A stretch of DNA of 64,000 nucleotides, from positions 8,682,372-8,746,371 of the forward strand of contig OY978530.1 in the NCBI GenBank assembly GCA_963854835.1, written 5' to 3'. The position numbers and the translations under genes were made by a program. Below are positions 35,999 through 48,475 of this stretch, in pieces. The DNA is from Megamerina dolium (Eukaryota; Arthropoda; Insecta; Diptera; Megamerinidae). Each line of letters opens with the position of its first letter. The first letter of the stretch is position 1. The notes below the pieces were generated by a model. It worked only from the letters and a program-made list of their open reading frames with translations, ran no database searches and had not been told where the DNA came from.

Positions 35999-36804
35999 GG
36001 TGCTTGGTCGAAAAATGTCAAAATAAATAAAATACTTACTAAGTTAAAAAAAATTTACGAAGTATCAAATTTCTATTTACTATGGAAGCTAGGTGACGAT
36101 GACGATGACGGTTAGTTGAAACTGTCAATAATACCTCGTGCCCAAGCATACCCCTCCTTCTTCAGTATAACACTAGTTGCAGAATGAGATTGACTGCAGG
36201 GTACATGAATACGAGAGTACCACGCTGTAGTCGTAATGGATGCATTCTATTGAAATACATATTAGGACGAACGATATTTACAAAAACAAACACTAACATC
36301 GATAAGACTTAATTTAATAAATAATAAATCTATATTTTGAGGATTTCTTGGTGTTGCTGCTACAGTTGGTTTTATTGATTATTTGTTCATACTACTGACA
36401 GAAGAAACAGTGAACTGATAATCGCTGCTTAAATTTAAGGGTGTTGATAATGGTGATGACCTTAATACGATGGTTTATGTGAACCCCCGCTCTCACTCTC
36501 TTTCATTCTTTTCATATTCTCATTCAACATTAATAATAATCACTCACAGATATGTGCCATGTAGATTTTGGTCAATTTTTGATATTTGGAGATATTAAAT
36601 GGTTTCTCAATTGCATTTTTGAACAAATATATAAATCAAATTTGACATTTCAAAGCAAAGAAAATTATTTCCACAAATCATACTCCGCAGTTTTCATTTT
36701 TTATTCTATTCAAAAAAGCAAATAAATATTACACTGAATACATTGTTCCATGTAAAGGTAGTTTTAAGCAATCAACTGTGCGAATTTTGAAACAGAAATA
36801 TATA
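35999..36804. other. No gene seen
   Basis: Non-coding AT-rich sequence; nothing recognised on either strand. Confidence 0.4.
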
Positions 36805-38090
36805 GGGTTATCCATTTTGCGGTTTGAAAAGTAAATGTAAATAAAATACATATAAAATATTTTTTATCATGATATTTCTTTTTTATTATAAAGTTTGAAC
36901 GTTGATATTATGTGTGAAATACTACATCATTTAAATGACCACCACGCGAATTGTTGCAAGCATCGATTCTTTTGAGGTAATTTTCGACCACTTTTTGACA
37001 CATATTGGGCGGTATCTCAGCCATAACGTGGCGACTGTTGGTTTTTAGGTGCTCAAGAGTTAAAGGTTTATCTGCATAAACACAGTCGTTCGTGTAGCCC
37101 CACAAAAAAAGTCAAGCGGTGTCAAATCGCATGATCTTGGTGGCCACTTGATATCGCCACGACGAGAAATTACGCGGCCAGAAAATTTCTCTTGCAATAA
37201 AGCCATATTCGCTCGAGTTGTGTGGCATGTGGCACCGTCTTGTTGAAACCACATATTCTCTAAGTCGTATTCTTCAATAGCAGGCAAAAAAAAGTCGGTT
37301 ATCATATGACCATAACGCTCCGAATTGACGGTGACAGTCGTTCCATCGTCGTTTTCGAAGAAGTAAGGTCCAATCACACCTCCGGACCAAAGAGCGCACC
37401 AAGCAGTGACTTTTTGTGGATGTAGTGGCCTCTCTTCAATTACTTGAGGATTCTCAGAACCCCAAATACGACAATTTTGTTTGTTAACATACCCACCGAG
37501 TGAGAAATGTGCTGAAGAAAATTTTGTTCGAAAAATCGCCGTCCACCGCCTGTTGTTCAAGCACCCATTCGACGTATCTACGACGTTGTGAATGGTCAGC
37601 TGGCTTCAGTTGTTGTGTGAGCTGGATTTTATATGGATGTAGATGCAAATGCAAAATACGCCATAATGTGCCGTAAGACAGTCCTAATTCCTGAGAACGA
37701 CGAGGAATCGACACATTCGGGTCTTCGGCAACACTTTCACTTACAGCAGCGATATTTTCGGTGGTACGAGCGAAACGATGATGCACAGGCCTTACAATAT
37801 CTGTAACCGATCCAGTCTCTTCATATTTCTTCACAATTTTGCCAATTGCTTGCGTAGTTGGACGATTATGTAAACCATAATCTCCTCTTAAAGCACGATA
37901 TGTGGCTGTGGCAGAATCACCATTTTTGTAATAGGTTTTTACAATTTTAATGCATTGTGCGATAGTTAAGCGATCCATTTTCGCAAATGTCAGACTTTGA
38001 ACTGAAAAAGAAAGAAATTGTTTTAACAACTCAGTTTGACAGATGTAGAATTCTAGCCCTATACTTTTAAAACCGCGAAATGGATAACCC
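36805..38090 (-). mobile_element. Mariner-type transposon (DUF4817/DDE class), 1.29 kb, complete ends
   Basis: Terminal inverted repeats GGGTTATCCATTTTGCGGTT (36805-36824) and the complement of the matching GGGTTATCCATTTCGCGGTT end (38090) differ by one base over 20. The element sits among TA-rich DNA: TA precedes the left end, and the right flank is TTTATA. It carries one transposase gene on the minus strand (37978-36908) with two frameshifts. A related but rearranged pair is at 51236-52400. Confidence 0.85.
36908..37978 (-). pseudogene. Mariner-type transposase with DUF4817 helix-turn-helix, two frameshifts
   Basis: From ATG at 37978: [20 protein letters not shown] and [20 protein letters not shown] (DUF4817 helix-turn-helix), then [20 protein letters not shown]. 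The core follows: [17 protein letters not shown], the WCALWSGGVIGPYFF block, WFQQDGATCHTTRAN (Asp) and PPRSCDLTPLDFF (Asp about 36 residues later). It ends NNSRGGHLNDVVFHT. A frameshift near 37500-37530 destroys the first catalytic block (expected FSDEAHF-like), and a 1-nt loss in a T-run near 37110 shifts the end. The ATG is chosen by family start; the upstream Tyr-Ile run is (TA)n translation. Confidence 0.85.
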
Positions 38091-38285
<195 letters not shown>

Positions 38286-38650
38286 TGGGTGCCGTAGCTC
38301 AGTGGTTAGTGTGTTCGCCTTCTGATCTGTAGGTCGTGGTTCAATACCCGGCTGATGCATAACAAATTTTATATCGAAAAGATTTTTCTTTCGAATGGTA
38401 CCCACCTGTCGGCAAGCAATTGGCAATTCTTCCGACAGTAACAACTTGCCATGAAAAAGCTTCTAAAAAGAACTCTGTGACAAAGCTCAGAAAAAGTGAT
38501 ATCACAAGTGTTCTGCCGTTCGGAACCGGCTAAAATAAGTAGGTCCATTCTAATACTGTCCAAAATTTAAGACGCACAACAGTAATAGAAGAGAAGCTCG
38601 GCCAATGAGCCCTTTGGGGCTTTAAGTGCCACATATTTATTTATTTATTT
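38286..38650 (+). mobile_element. tRNA-derived SINE copy B, full length, young
   Basis: Complete family copy with box A (TAGCTCAGTGG), box B (GGTTCAATACC), TTTTT after GAAAAGA, and a (TTTA)n tail. Flanks are both TATGTATGTATA-like, so the duplication cannot be measured. It is nearly identical to copies at 49355 and 62296. Confidence 0.9.
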
Positions 38651-38695
38651 ATGTATGTATATATATGTGTATATATGTATATATATGTATATATA

Positions 38696-40347
38696 CAGTG
38701 GCTCACAGCTTATTTCGTACAGTGTATATATTTTTATGTAAATGGCTGTAACATCGAAACTAAAAAACTTATCGATAAGTTTTGAATGTAGATGTCTGTG
38801 TATGTGTTTAGTAAACCTAATAAGAAAACGGGGAACCCCAAAAATTGTTCTTTTTGTCATGCAAGAGAGAAAAACTATTGATCAGCTGATTTTCAGCTCA
38901 CATCTTATTTCGTACACAAACTTCAATGTAAGTAAGTTTCATTCTGCCGCGCAGTTACAAAGTTTTTTTGAATTGTATGAGTTTTTGGACCTTTTTAACT
39001 ATTATAACAATTTTTATTATTATTATTTTAAATAGTTAAAGTGCTGTAAATTAAACATTTAGCGTTATGGGTCGTCGTACAACGATGGAACAGCGTAAAC
39101 TGGTAATTAACCATTTTAGGAAAGGTCAGAGTGTGCGAAAAATTGCTGAAATGACAAATTTAAGTGCCTCAACTGTCCAATACATCATTCAACGCTTCGT
39201 TCGCGAAAATCGGTTGGAGAACAAGGGCAGAGAAGCACCTAATAAGATTTTCAACGCTTCAGACGAGCGTTATATTGTACGAAAAATTAAGAAAAATCCA
39301 AAGTTATCCGCTCCGAAGTTGGCTGCAGAGGTTCAGCGTGAAATAGGAAAATCATCCAGTGCTGAAACTGTCCGACGTGTGCTGCGCAATCATGACTTGA
39401 ACGGTCGAGTAGCCCGAAAGAAACCATTCATTTCGAAAATGAATATACAACGCCGACTTGACTTCGCCAAAGAGCATATTATTAATACTCCTGCGTTCTG
39501 GAATACCGTTATTTTCGCGGATGAGTCTAAGTTTAATATTTTTGGCTCGGACGGAATGTCATATGTTTGGCGTAAAGCTAATACCGAGCTAAACAAGGAG
39601 AACCTTAAGCCCACAGTGAAGCATGGTGGCGGTAGCGTGATGGTTTGGGCCTGTATGTCAGCAGCCGGAGTAGGTGAATTGGTTTTTATTGAGGGAACAA
39701 TGGACAAAATGAAGTACCTCGAGATTCTGAAAAACAATTTACTTCAAAGTGCAGACAAACTGGGTTTGCGGGAAGAATTTCGGTATTACCAAGATAATGA
39801 CCCAAAACATAAATCTGGGATTGTGCAATCTTGGCTTATTTGGAACTGCCCACACTTGATGTCTCCACCACCACAGTCACCTGACATGAATGTGATTGAA
39901 AATCTTTGGTCTATTTTGGACAATAAAATAAGAACACACAAGATTTCTAATAAGCAAGACCTAAAGAAGGTACTGATGGAAGAATGGAAAAAAATCACAC
40001 CAGACATCACTCAAAAATTGGTGGATTCAATGCCAAATAGACTCCAGGCTGTCATTAACGCTAAGGGATGTCATACTAAATATTAAAATCAACTTACTTT
40101 GTTTTTAGTTTGAACTTAAAGAGACTGTACGAAATAAGCTGTGACATGAATTTTCCTATTTTTTTCTTATTTTATTTTTTTATAGTGTCAAACACTAAAA
40201 TTTTGAAAAAGTAAATTTTGGAAAATAAAAAACAAACCTTCCTTTCAAAAATGGCATTTATATTTTGTTCAAATTTTTGCTATATTAGGAATTACGACTG
40301 CAGCAATTTTTAAACTGTCACTGTACGAAATAAGCTGGGAGCCACTG
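38696..40347 (+). mobile_element. Tc1-like DNA transposon with IR/DR ends and intact transposase
   Basis: 1,652 bp. The outer ends, CAGTGGCTCACAGCTTATTT inwards from 38696 and its complement ending at 40347, form 29-bp TIRs with one mismatch. Flanking TA occurs on both sides (38694-38695 and 40348-40349). A second, internal copy of the end motif lies at about 38896-38922 (CAGCTCACATCTTATTTCGT) and inverted at about 40124-40148 (TGTACGAAATAAGCTGTGAC). Each end is therefore an inverted repeat with two direct motifs spanning about 225 bp, as in the Minos/S/Paris type. It inserted into a (TA)n-rich region. It encodes an uninterrupted transposase. Confidence 0.95.
39067..40086 (+). CDS. Tc1-like transposase, DD34E, apparently intact (339 aa)
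   Basis: Cut-and-paste transposase acting on the element's own ends in the nucleus. It starts MGRRTTMEQRKLVINHFRKG with the first helix-turn-helix (SVRKIAEMTNLSASTVQYII), a second DNA-binding region (KNPKLSAPKLAAEVQREIG) and then the catalytic core. Catalytic residues are D152 in IFADESKFNIFG, D243 in YYQDNDPKHKSG and E278 in SPDMNVIENLW, exactly 34 residues after D243. The glycine-rich KHGGGSVMVWACMS block is present. It ends INAKGCHTKY. The 339 residues are full length for the family; no stop or frameshift is seen. Closest by motif to Bari/S/Paris-type fly elements; the exact family is not certain. Confidence 0.95.
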   Translation: MGRRTTMEQRKLVINHFRKGQSVRKIAEMTNLSASTVQYIIQRFVRENRLENKGREAPNKIFNASDERYIVRKIKKNPKLSAPKLAAEVQREIGKSSSAETVRRVLRNHDLNGRVARKKPFISKMNIQRRLDFAKEHIINTPAFWNTVIFADESKFNIFGSDGMSYVWRKANTELNKENLKPTVKHGGGSVMVWACMSAAGVGELVFIEGTMDKMKYLEILKNNLLQSADKLGLREEFRYYQDNDPKHKSGIVQSWLIWNCPHLMSPPPQSPDMNVIENLWSILDNKIRTHKISNKQDLKKVLMEEWKKITPDITQKLVDSMPNRLQAVINAKGCHTKY

Positions 40348-40349
40348 TA

Positions 40350-40749
<400 letters not shown>

Positions 40750-40750
40750 G

Positions 40751-40905
40751 GATTCAATTCAGTGTGGTCATCACCTTTGTCCGTCATGTAATATTTGCCC
40801 TCCTTTTTAACTGCTAATTTCAAAAATCTGAAATGACACCTTTCCTTTTCGTCGACGAGTGCCACACATAATTCGTCCTTTCCTTGATATGTTATTTTAT
40901 ATCGA
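40751..40905 (-). other. Unidentified open segment, possible gene fragment
   Basis: Read leftward from about 40905, one frame gives [16 protein letters not shown], followed by [20 protein letters not shown] and [18 protein letters not shown]. It is about 52 residues of balanced composition, then runs into the (TA)n array. A TGA precedes it. I do not recognise the family. It could be a cut-off host exon or an unknown transposon protein. Confidence 0.3.
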
Positions 40906-41039
40906 TCCGGTCAGTGATATACTTACTGTAAAATCCTTTTCATTCTCTTACGCTTTGTGAGCTTTTAACCCATCAGATGCAAAATGCATGTGCATTTTGG
41001 AGGTGAATTGTAGGGGAATGGGTTGAGTTGGTGATCTGG

Positions 41040-41567
41040 GGTAACCGTTTTTGTCGCCTCTTCCCATACCGCTAATCGCACACTTTCGTAGAGTCTCCCA
41101 CTCTCTCTCTCTCTCTCTCTCTTCCTTTTGTTTTTATTTATCGTTTTTTTTCATTCTCTCTACCTCTGTCTCTCTTTGCCGTTGAATTTTTATTTATTTC
41201 TTAACAAAAATAAGCTCTATGCAGTGCGCGCTATTTTCACCTAAAAACTGAAATTAACGAAAATATTGTAAAATTAAAATAAGCTAAATTGTGAACCAAA
41301 AATTTTAAAAATTAAATAAAAATACAATACAAATTGATTGAGTGCAAAGTGTTACTTATTAACAACAAGAGAGAAAAAAGTGAGTGCTATCGTGTACGGG
41401 TTGTGGCGGCATCGACCATCACAACGACAGCAGCAATAGCAACACCGACAGCCGCATCATCACCCCCAGACAAGACCTTATCATCGCACTGTCCACCGGC
41501 ATCACTCCCCTCATACTCATTTTTCGGCTCGCACCGGCAAGGTAACAAATCAGTGAAAGTGAAATAA
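41040..41567 (+). promoter_or_regulatory. Possible host 5' exon with CT-repeat (GAGA-type) upstream
   Basis: A (CT)n run at 41100-41122 is followed by a CT-rich stretch, and then sequence whose style is that of a fly 5' UTR (AAATTAAAATA- and AACAAAAA-rich). From 41400 comes a GC-richer, CAG/CAA/ACA-rich stretch ending CGGCAAG|GTAACA at about 41541, a good splice donor. An open frame runs 41334-41567 with no recognisable domain. No transposon motif is seen. This is a guess from sequence texture. Confidence 0.3.
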
Positions 41568-41569
41568 AT

Positions 41570-42709
41570 CCATAGTTTCAAATGGTGCACAGATTACCTA
41601 CCCATTGTGTCTATTTTCATTATACTTATATACGAATCAGACTATTCTAGCTGATCGTATTTGTTTTTGCCTACGGCAATTAAATATAATATACCACTTG
41701 TACTTTGAAAATATTCCGCTACACCTAGCCATATAAATATTTGGATATATTTTTTAAATACTTAAAAATATATAAAAGAATATTATTCAACAGCCTTGTT
41801 ATATATTTATTAAAACTCTTAGCGGGTAAAGGCATTTTTGTTGTTGTACTACGTACTCATTCATTTGTCTTAGACATATATAGAGTGCATACATATTGGC
41901 TAAAACTTTTGATTGGCCATTTTCCTATCATTTTCCTATCATTCGAGAAAAACAGTCAGCTGTATTTGGTTTTGGTTTACATATACTTACATGATATTGA
42001 TTTTAGTTACTGGTGTTCCACCAAAGAAGAGTAACAAAAGCAATTTTATACACTCTACAGTACTATGTGCTAATTATAAGAACTCCACAGTTGAACACTC
42101 TACTTAATTAAACACATATATATGCATATTGGTCATCTCTCTTAAATTCGGCAATTAGTACAGTACAACAAATAGAAGAACAAAAAATATATACAAATAC
42201 TTGGGTGATATTGTTTCAAATGTGGCCCATCTACAACTTCTCTTTTTCTTGTACAACTCGATCTAATTACATTTACATACCAGAGTCTATTGCATTATTG
42301 CACACATACAAATACTGCTTATACTTCTTTTGGCCAGCAAAAATTCTCTTTCAAACCCTCCACGTGGGTGCTGGCTGGTAATGACCGCCAACGCAGTCAG
42401 CTAAGGATGGTTTCGGCGGTTCGGATGGGCGTTCGAGTCACCAAGCCTTCCATAGGTTAGAGGTACCTATTCCTTCTCTTTCCCTATCCTAGGTCCCATC
42501 TCTCTCCCTATTCCCCTGGGCTGGATTAAGGTGTCATACGTTCCGTGCCGAGAATCAGCCTGGCTGGGGGCCCAGCATAAAAAATAGTCCAGTCGTTAAC
42601 GGAGTATACGGATACCTGGCGCCTTCTGTACTAGCTAACCTTACCTACGTAGCCGAAGCTATGCGTAGTCCGACATCCCCTTCTCCAACACTCTTGGGAA
42701 CAACTTGAA
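41570..42709. other. No gene seen; GC-richer unidentified repeat at 42350-42700
   Basis: 41570-42340 is AT-rich with nothing recognised. 42350-42700 differs in composition (CCACGTGGGTGCTGGC, CCCTGGGCTGGATTAAGG, GGCTGGGGGCCCAGC) and probably is the untranslated part of a LINE or another repeat. I could not place it. Confidence 0.35.
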
Positions 42710-43425
42710 TACTTACTTACTTATGTGGCCATAACAACCGAATATCGATTTAGGCATGCTTCGCCAGCAATTTCTGTTTTTTACTAGCCGGCGCCAGTTA
42801 GAAATTCCAAGCGCCCTCAGGTTCTCCAGTACTTGGTCCTTCCACCGAAGGTTAGGTCTTCCTCTTCTGCGTCGTCCTCCAGCGGGTTCCGAATATAACA
42901 CCTTCTTAGCTGGAGCGTGTTCTTTCATTCGCTCGACATGACCTAGCCAGCGCAGCCGCTGGATTTTGATGCGCTTTACTATGTCAATATCGGCATACAG
43001 CTCGTACAGCTCATGATTGTACTTTATTCGGTACTCGCTACCAACGCAAATAGGTCCAAAGATCTTACGTAGGACTTTTCTCTCGAAAACTCAAAGCATT
43101 CGCTCATCCGAGGTGGATATTTTCCAGGCTTCAGCGCCATATGTTAGGACAGGCATGATGAGAGACTTGTAGAGTGTAGTTTTCGTTCTTCGAGAGAGGG
43201 CTCGACTTCTCAATTGCTTACTCAGCCCAAAGTAACACCTGTTAGCAAGGGTTATCCTACGCATGATCTCCAGGCTGACGTCATTACTGCTGTTAATGCT
43301 GGTTGCAAGATAGAGAAAGTCCCTTACTACTTCAAAAGCTTAATTGACAACAGTGACGTGCTGTCCAAGATGCCGGGACTCTTTGTTTGTTGACACTAGA
43401 TACTTCGTCTTGCCCTTGCAGAAGA
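42710..43425 (-). mobile_element. RTE-like LINE 3' end with (TAAG)n tail
   Basis: Minus-strand reading: KTKYLVSTNKESRHLGQHVT, SRALSRRTKTTLYKSLIMPV, LTYGAEAWKIS, KIQRLRWLGHVERMKEHAPA, GRPNLRWKDQVLENLRALGI and NWRRLVKNRNCWRSMPKS, then the stop. GRPxLRWxDxVxxDLRALG-NWR is the signature C-terminus of RTE-like fly LINE ORFs. The stop is followed by TAAG repeats (TACTTACTTACTTA on plus, 42710-42722), the short-repeat tail expected for this group. A few stops break the frame. Confidence 0.8.
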
Positions 43426-46400
43426 TCATTTATAAATATAGCAATGAAGACATGACGACGATAAGCTGGGAAACAGGCAAGAGAAGATATCGGCTTGTCT
43501 CCTTTTACCTAGCCTACGATGACCCAGGACCATTACCACCGCAACTGCTAAAAGAGCTGGTGATGGCCAACGAGGGATCAAAGCAAGGGCTTATTATGTG
43601 AGGTGACGCAAATGTACACCATACCATTTGGGGCATCACGGACACCAACGAAACGTGTGAGTTGCTTTTTAATTTTATTATCAATAATAGATTATTACTT
43701 TGTAACCGAGGGGAAGAGCCCACCTTTATAACACGTAATCGTCAGCAGATCCTTGACATAACCTTAGTCTCCGACTTTCTCTTTTATAGGATGGTTTAGT
43801 GGAAAGTGCTTGAAAAGCACTCTTTCTCTGTTCATCGATATATAGAAATTACTTTTGAGGAGAAGTTGATCAAACCACCCAAAACTAGGAACATAAGAGA
43901 ACTAACTGGCAAGTGTACCGTAGGTCACTTCAGTCAACACTACCAATAAATCCACAATTTAAGAGAGGCTTGTTGGCATATTCACTAAATCGTGTAATCA
44001 AGGGTAAATAAAGCCTGCCTGAAAAGAGATATGAGAGGGAAGAACAAACCACCCTGGTGATCTGCGAAACTCAATGAGGTAAGAATAGAATGCATTAAGT
44101 AGTAATTCAACGTCTCAAAAATATTTCGATGGGATAACGACTGGAATTGCTATTATGATAGATTAAAATCCTATAAGAAAGAGGTGAGGCATTCTGTGAG
44201 GACGTTGAGAGCACTTCAGATGCTTCTCGACTAAGAAAAATCCTTTAAAAAACTAACCACTCAATTGGATACCTACAGAAGCTGGGCTGTATCTAGTGAA
44301 GAGACTTTGAACTTACTCTTGGACACACACTTTCCAGGCAGCGTAGATAGCGCCTCAACATTAAATGAAGGCGTATGTAATTCGGAATCCGACGCAGACG
44401 TCACAAGCATTGTCACTAGAGCTAACATTGAAAGAGCAGTTAGGTCTTTCAAACCATTCAAATCACCGGGACCCGATACTATATACCCAAGGCAAATTCA
44501 ACAGTCCTTAGATTACATCATGGACTGGCTTATAACTTTGTACTTTGCAATTTAATTATATTCCCTCTTCATGGAAGGAGATACAAGTGTTATTTATACC
44601 GAAAGCAGGCAAAATCTCACATGTTAGCCGTAAAGACTATAGGCCTATCAGTCTCTCATCATTCTTATTAAAATCTATTGGACTTATACATTCGGAGTAA
44701 ACTTACATCACAGCAACTTGCGTAATCACAGCATGTCTACAGTAAAGGTAAATCTACAAAAACTGCATTGAATTCGCTATAAGAAAAATATAAAATACAA
44801 TAGACGACAAGGAATTTACTCTAGTAGCCTCCTTAGATATCGTGAAGGCCTTCAATAACATCTAGGAAAGTAACTACCGCGTTGTCAGAGCTGGGTATAG
44901 TCGAGTCCCTAGTTGAGTACATCGGGCATATGCTGATAAGCAGGTTCGTAAATTCAGCAATGGGAAACTCGAATGTGCGTAGATCTGTCAACAGGGGGAC
45001 TTTTCAAGGCGGTGTACTCTCCCCTCTTCTGTGGGTTTTGACAATGAATAAATTGTTTCAAGGCCTGGAGATAAAAATATTGCTTACGCGGATGATGTTG
45101 ACATCACAGTAACGGGGAAATTTCCGAATACTCTCTGCGAAATAATGTGATACATATTAAACGAAGTTGATACTTGGTCTAAGTCATGTGGATTAGGTGT
45201 CAATGACAGCAAAATAGAATTAGTTATGTTCACCAGGAAGCACCAGCTACCTAAGGTTCACACCCCAACTTTAAACGGTGCTACGCTGTCGCTTAGTAAC
45301 AAAGCCTGGTTTCTAGGATTGATCCGAGATAGGAAGCTTCTTTGGATTTATAATGTAAAAGATAGGGTTAGGAAAGCGGCTGTAGCTCTCGACTCGTGTA
45401 AAAAGGCAGTGGGAGCGAAATGGGGTTTGAATCCCCAGGCCGTACACTTGATATTCACACTGGATATTTATTCACAGTAAAAAGGCCAATTCTGACTTAC
45501 GGTATTATAGTCTGGTTTCCGGTTCTAAATAAAAGCCATGCAGTTAAACGCATGGAAGTTATTCAGAGAATAGCTGGCTTGTCCATAAGCGGAGCTCTTA
45601 GAACATCCCCAACAGCAGCGCTAAATATCATGCTGCACCTGCTACCGATTGACCTGCTTCTTAAACAACGAGCAGTCAAATCGGCCTTATGGCTTAGGGA
45701 ATCTTCTCTATTAGCCACTTACGCGAAAGGACACTCATCCATCTTAGACAGTTTTCCATTCATACCCAGAACCACCGAATATTGCAACTCGTCGGCAATA
45801 CTCCCTAACAAGCCCTTCACTACTTGTTTATATCTATTCCGAAAGTCAGGCAGCACTAAAATCGCTGCAAATGAGTAGGCAGTCATCAAAGACGGTGATA
45901 AACTGTCACGAACTACTAATAGAACTTACTAGTTACTTCAACATCCACGTTATTTAGGTACCAGGCCACAGAGCCATCAAAAGCAACTGTAGAGCGGATG
46001 AACTAACAAGGCATGGCACAACATTAGCACTCCATCCGGACAAAGCATCGGTGCTAATGCCACTAGCAACTTGTAAATTACTGACAGACAGATTCACCAT
46101 AGATACTGCTAACACACTTTGGAGACAGACAGAAAACTGTCTAAATAGTCGGCTAATGTGGTCGAAATGGAACTTAGCTCGAACTAAGGTACTTTTGAAG
46201 CTGAACAGGCAAGACATTCGAATAACAATTGGGGTTCTAACAGGTCGTTACTTTCCTGGATGACACGTGAATAAACTAGGGGCACCTTTTTATGACTACT
46301 GCAGAAGCTGCCAAGATATGGAGGAAGAAGCCACAGTTGAGCATCTCCTGTGCAGATGCCAGGCTCTGGGCAGAAGAAGGCTCACTGCATTCGGGACGGC

Positions 46401-46560
46401 TTTTCTTGGTGGCGTCTCAGAGGTTGCGAAAATAAAACTAACAAAGATAGTGTCATCTATAAAATCCGCAGGTTGGCTCAAACAGGACCCAGTTGGGTAA
46501 GGGATAAAGCTCCGGTGGTATCACAATGGGCCTTTAATAGACCTAGGTGCGTCGACAGAC
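43426..46560 (+). mobile_element. LOA-like LINE, ORF2 nearly complete in length but decayed
   Basis: Plus-strand blocks in order: AP-endonuclease (GDANVHHTIWGITDTNE, about 43600-43650; TFITRNRQQILDITLVSDF, 43722-43778); pre-RT SSEETLNLLLDTHFPGSVDS; RT with FKPFKSPGPDT (44450-44480), KDYRPISLSSFLLKSIG (44634-44682), GTFQGGVLSPLLWVL and catalytic AYADD near 45083; the thumb region to 45870; RNase H debris to 46260; and the Cys/His tail YDYCRSCQDMEEEATVEHLL (46291-46350). Numerous stops and frameshifts. LFNFI-CNRG-TFITRNRQ is characteristic of LOA-type endonucleases. Confidence 0.8.
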
Positions 46561-46779
46561 AACCACTCAACCTACCTACCTACCTGCCTATACTTCTTTT
46601 ATTACACTTTTCTTATTACATTGGCTCCACCTTTGTAACTCTCTTCATAGCAGATCTCACTCTCATACATAAGTATCAAAATTCATAAGGGAGTAGTCGG
46701 TTATCTGGTCAAAAGGTATTTTTTTACATTCCCACGCGCACTGGAAATCACATACCTTTCCACCATCTCACAGGAAGTT

Positions 46780-48475
46780 GGAGCCACTGACATAGGGCAA
46801 ATTAAAGCGAAGTTTAAAGATTGCAATATCTCTTACGTTCGTTGCTTGGCAAACATTAACGCGCATCTTCACGATTTGACGGTGATCATGCCATCTCCCA
46901 TTCTTCCGGATCCGGAGTTCCAATGTTTGCAGTTTCATGCCATTCAACTGCCACCATGCGATACAGCATGCTTATGGAGACTATGTTTAATTGCCCAGTT
47001 TTCGGGATATGTTTATGAGACTATACCGGAACAATCCACGGTTATCGCCCGTGGAGAAATTATACCACCTGCTCCAAAAGACTAGAGGAGAAACAAATGA
47101 AATCATTAACTGCGTTGACTAAGGATGGGTTCACAATGGCGTGGTATAATTTGGAAGAGAGGTACGAGAACAAACGGATTCTCGTCAACATTCAATTAAA
47201 ATCTCTGTTCAAGCGATCAATAAACTGCATAACAACTTGCAGTTGTTAAATATCGACACAAGTCAATGGAACGCGCTCTTCGTATATCTGTGCTCTACGA
47301 AGCTGCGAGAGACAACCCTATGTCTGTGGGAGCAAACGATTAAAGACAAACGGGAATGCTTTTTAGACCAAACGGTTTCAAACACTGGATTCGGTGTTGG
47401 ACATACGGAGTGACTCTCAGAAACCCAAGCAGCCACAGAATTGGAAATTTAGCCTCCCGCAGAATCGGCAACCCGGCCGATTCGATCCTCCTATGCGCCC
47501 AAATAACCCCTCGGTGAATTCCAAAAATGTTCACACATATCACGTGAATATCACCACTCTCAATTGCCCGTTGTGTCGAGAGAAATATCCCTTACGTACC
47601 TGTCCAGATTTCCTCCAACTATCTGTGTTTGATCGCTACAACGTCATGAAGAAGTACAAACTCCGTACCACTTACTGGCTTGAATGAAGTAATAGCACAC
47701 TCGTCGAAGACGTGTTCGTTGACGATCGGTTCCCCGATAGATCCAATTTTCTCAATAACGGTGGATACTTGTTCATTAAAATGGCTTACTGGCAAATTGC
47801 CGTCATGCCCGATAAATACTAATTTACTTAAGGATATATCTGGTGTATGAGTAGCAGATGAAAATCTCCATCAAAGTACCACTGTGAATCTAATATTGGG
47901 AGGTGATATCTACCCATCTATCATATTGGAAGGAATTCAAACTGAAATTCATAGATCACTAATAGCCAAAATACGGTCTTTGCATGGTTAATTACCGGTC
48001 CACTCCAACATCACAATGCCGTAGAATGATAGTTGTACAATAAAATCAGCATCGGCCGAATCCAGAACACTCCGTGTTCGCCTTCTTCTGCCAGGAGAAA
48101 CTTCTCTGAAGGTGACAACCTGGATACCGCTGGTATACGAATTTGTTCACGCAACTTTACAGTTTCAGAGGTAGGTTGCTCGTTATGTAGGGGAATGCAC
48201 TCCCTCCGACAGTGTGAGAAATTCTCTTCTCTTACAGTTGAACTGCTTGACACTTACTCTTGCAGAGTGCCAAAATCAGTTCTCTTGCCGTTTTTGTGGG
48301 AAAAGGCATCATTCCCTGCTGCACCGTATTAGGCACAACACGAAAATGATATGCAATTCTCATAACTCCCTAACTTTTTCTCCTAAAAAGAAAGTTCGAC
48401 CTTACAAGTCTTGTGCAGTAAAGTGGCAACGGCCGTCATATATGCTGACAAGTCGTATCATTAGCCTAATGTAGT
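46780..48475 (+). pseudogene. BEL/Pao gag remnant (second BEL-type element)
   Basis: Broken frames give SYVRCLANINAHLHDLTVIM, QFHAIQLPPCDTA, then zinc-knuckle blocks CPLCREKYPLRTCPDFLQLS (47567-47626) with FDRYNVMKKYKL. A second, offset set follows: CSLCRGMHSLRQCEKFSSL (48177-48233) and FSCRFCGKRHHSLLHRI (48281-48331). CPLCxxxHPLRxCxxFxxLS-RYNVVKKYKLC is the hallmark of BEL-type gag. Two knuckle sets suggest two overlapping or rearranged copies. No pol or LTR is recognised. Confidence 0.65.
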
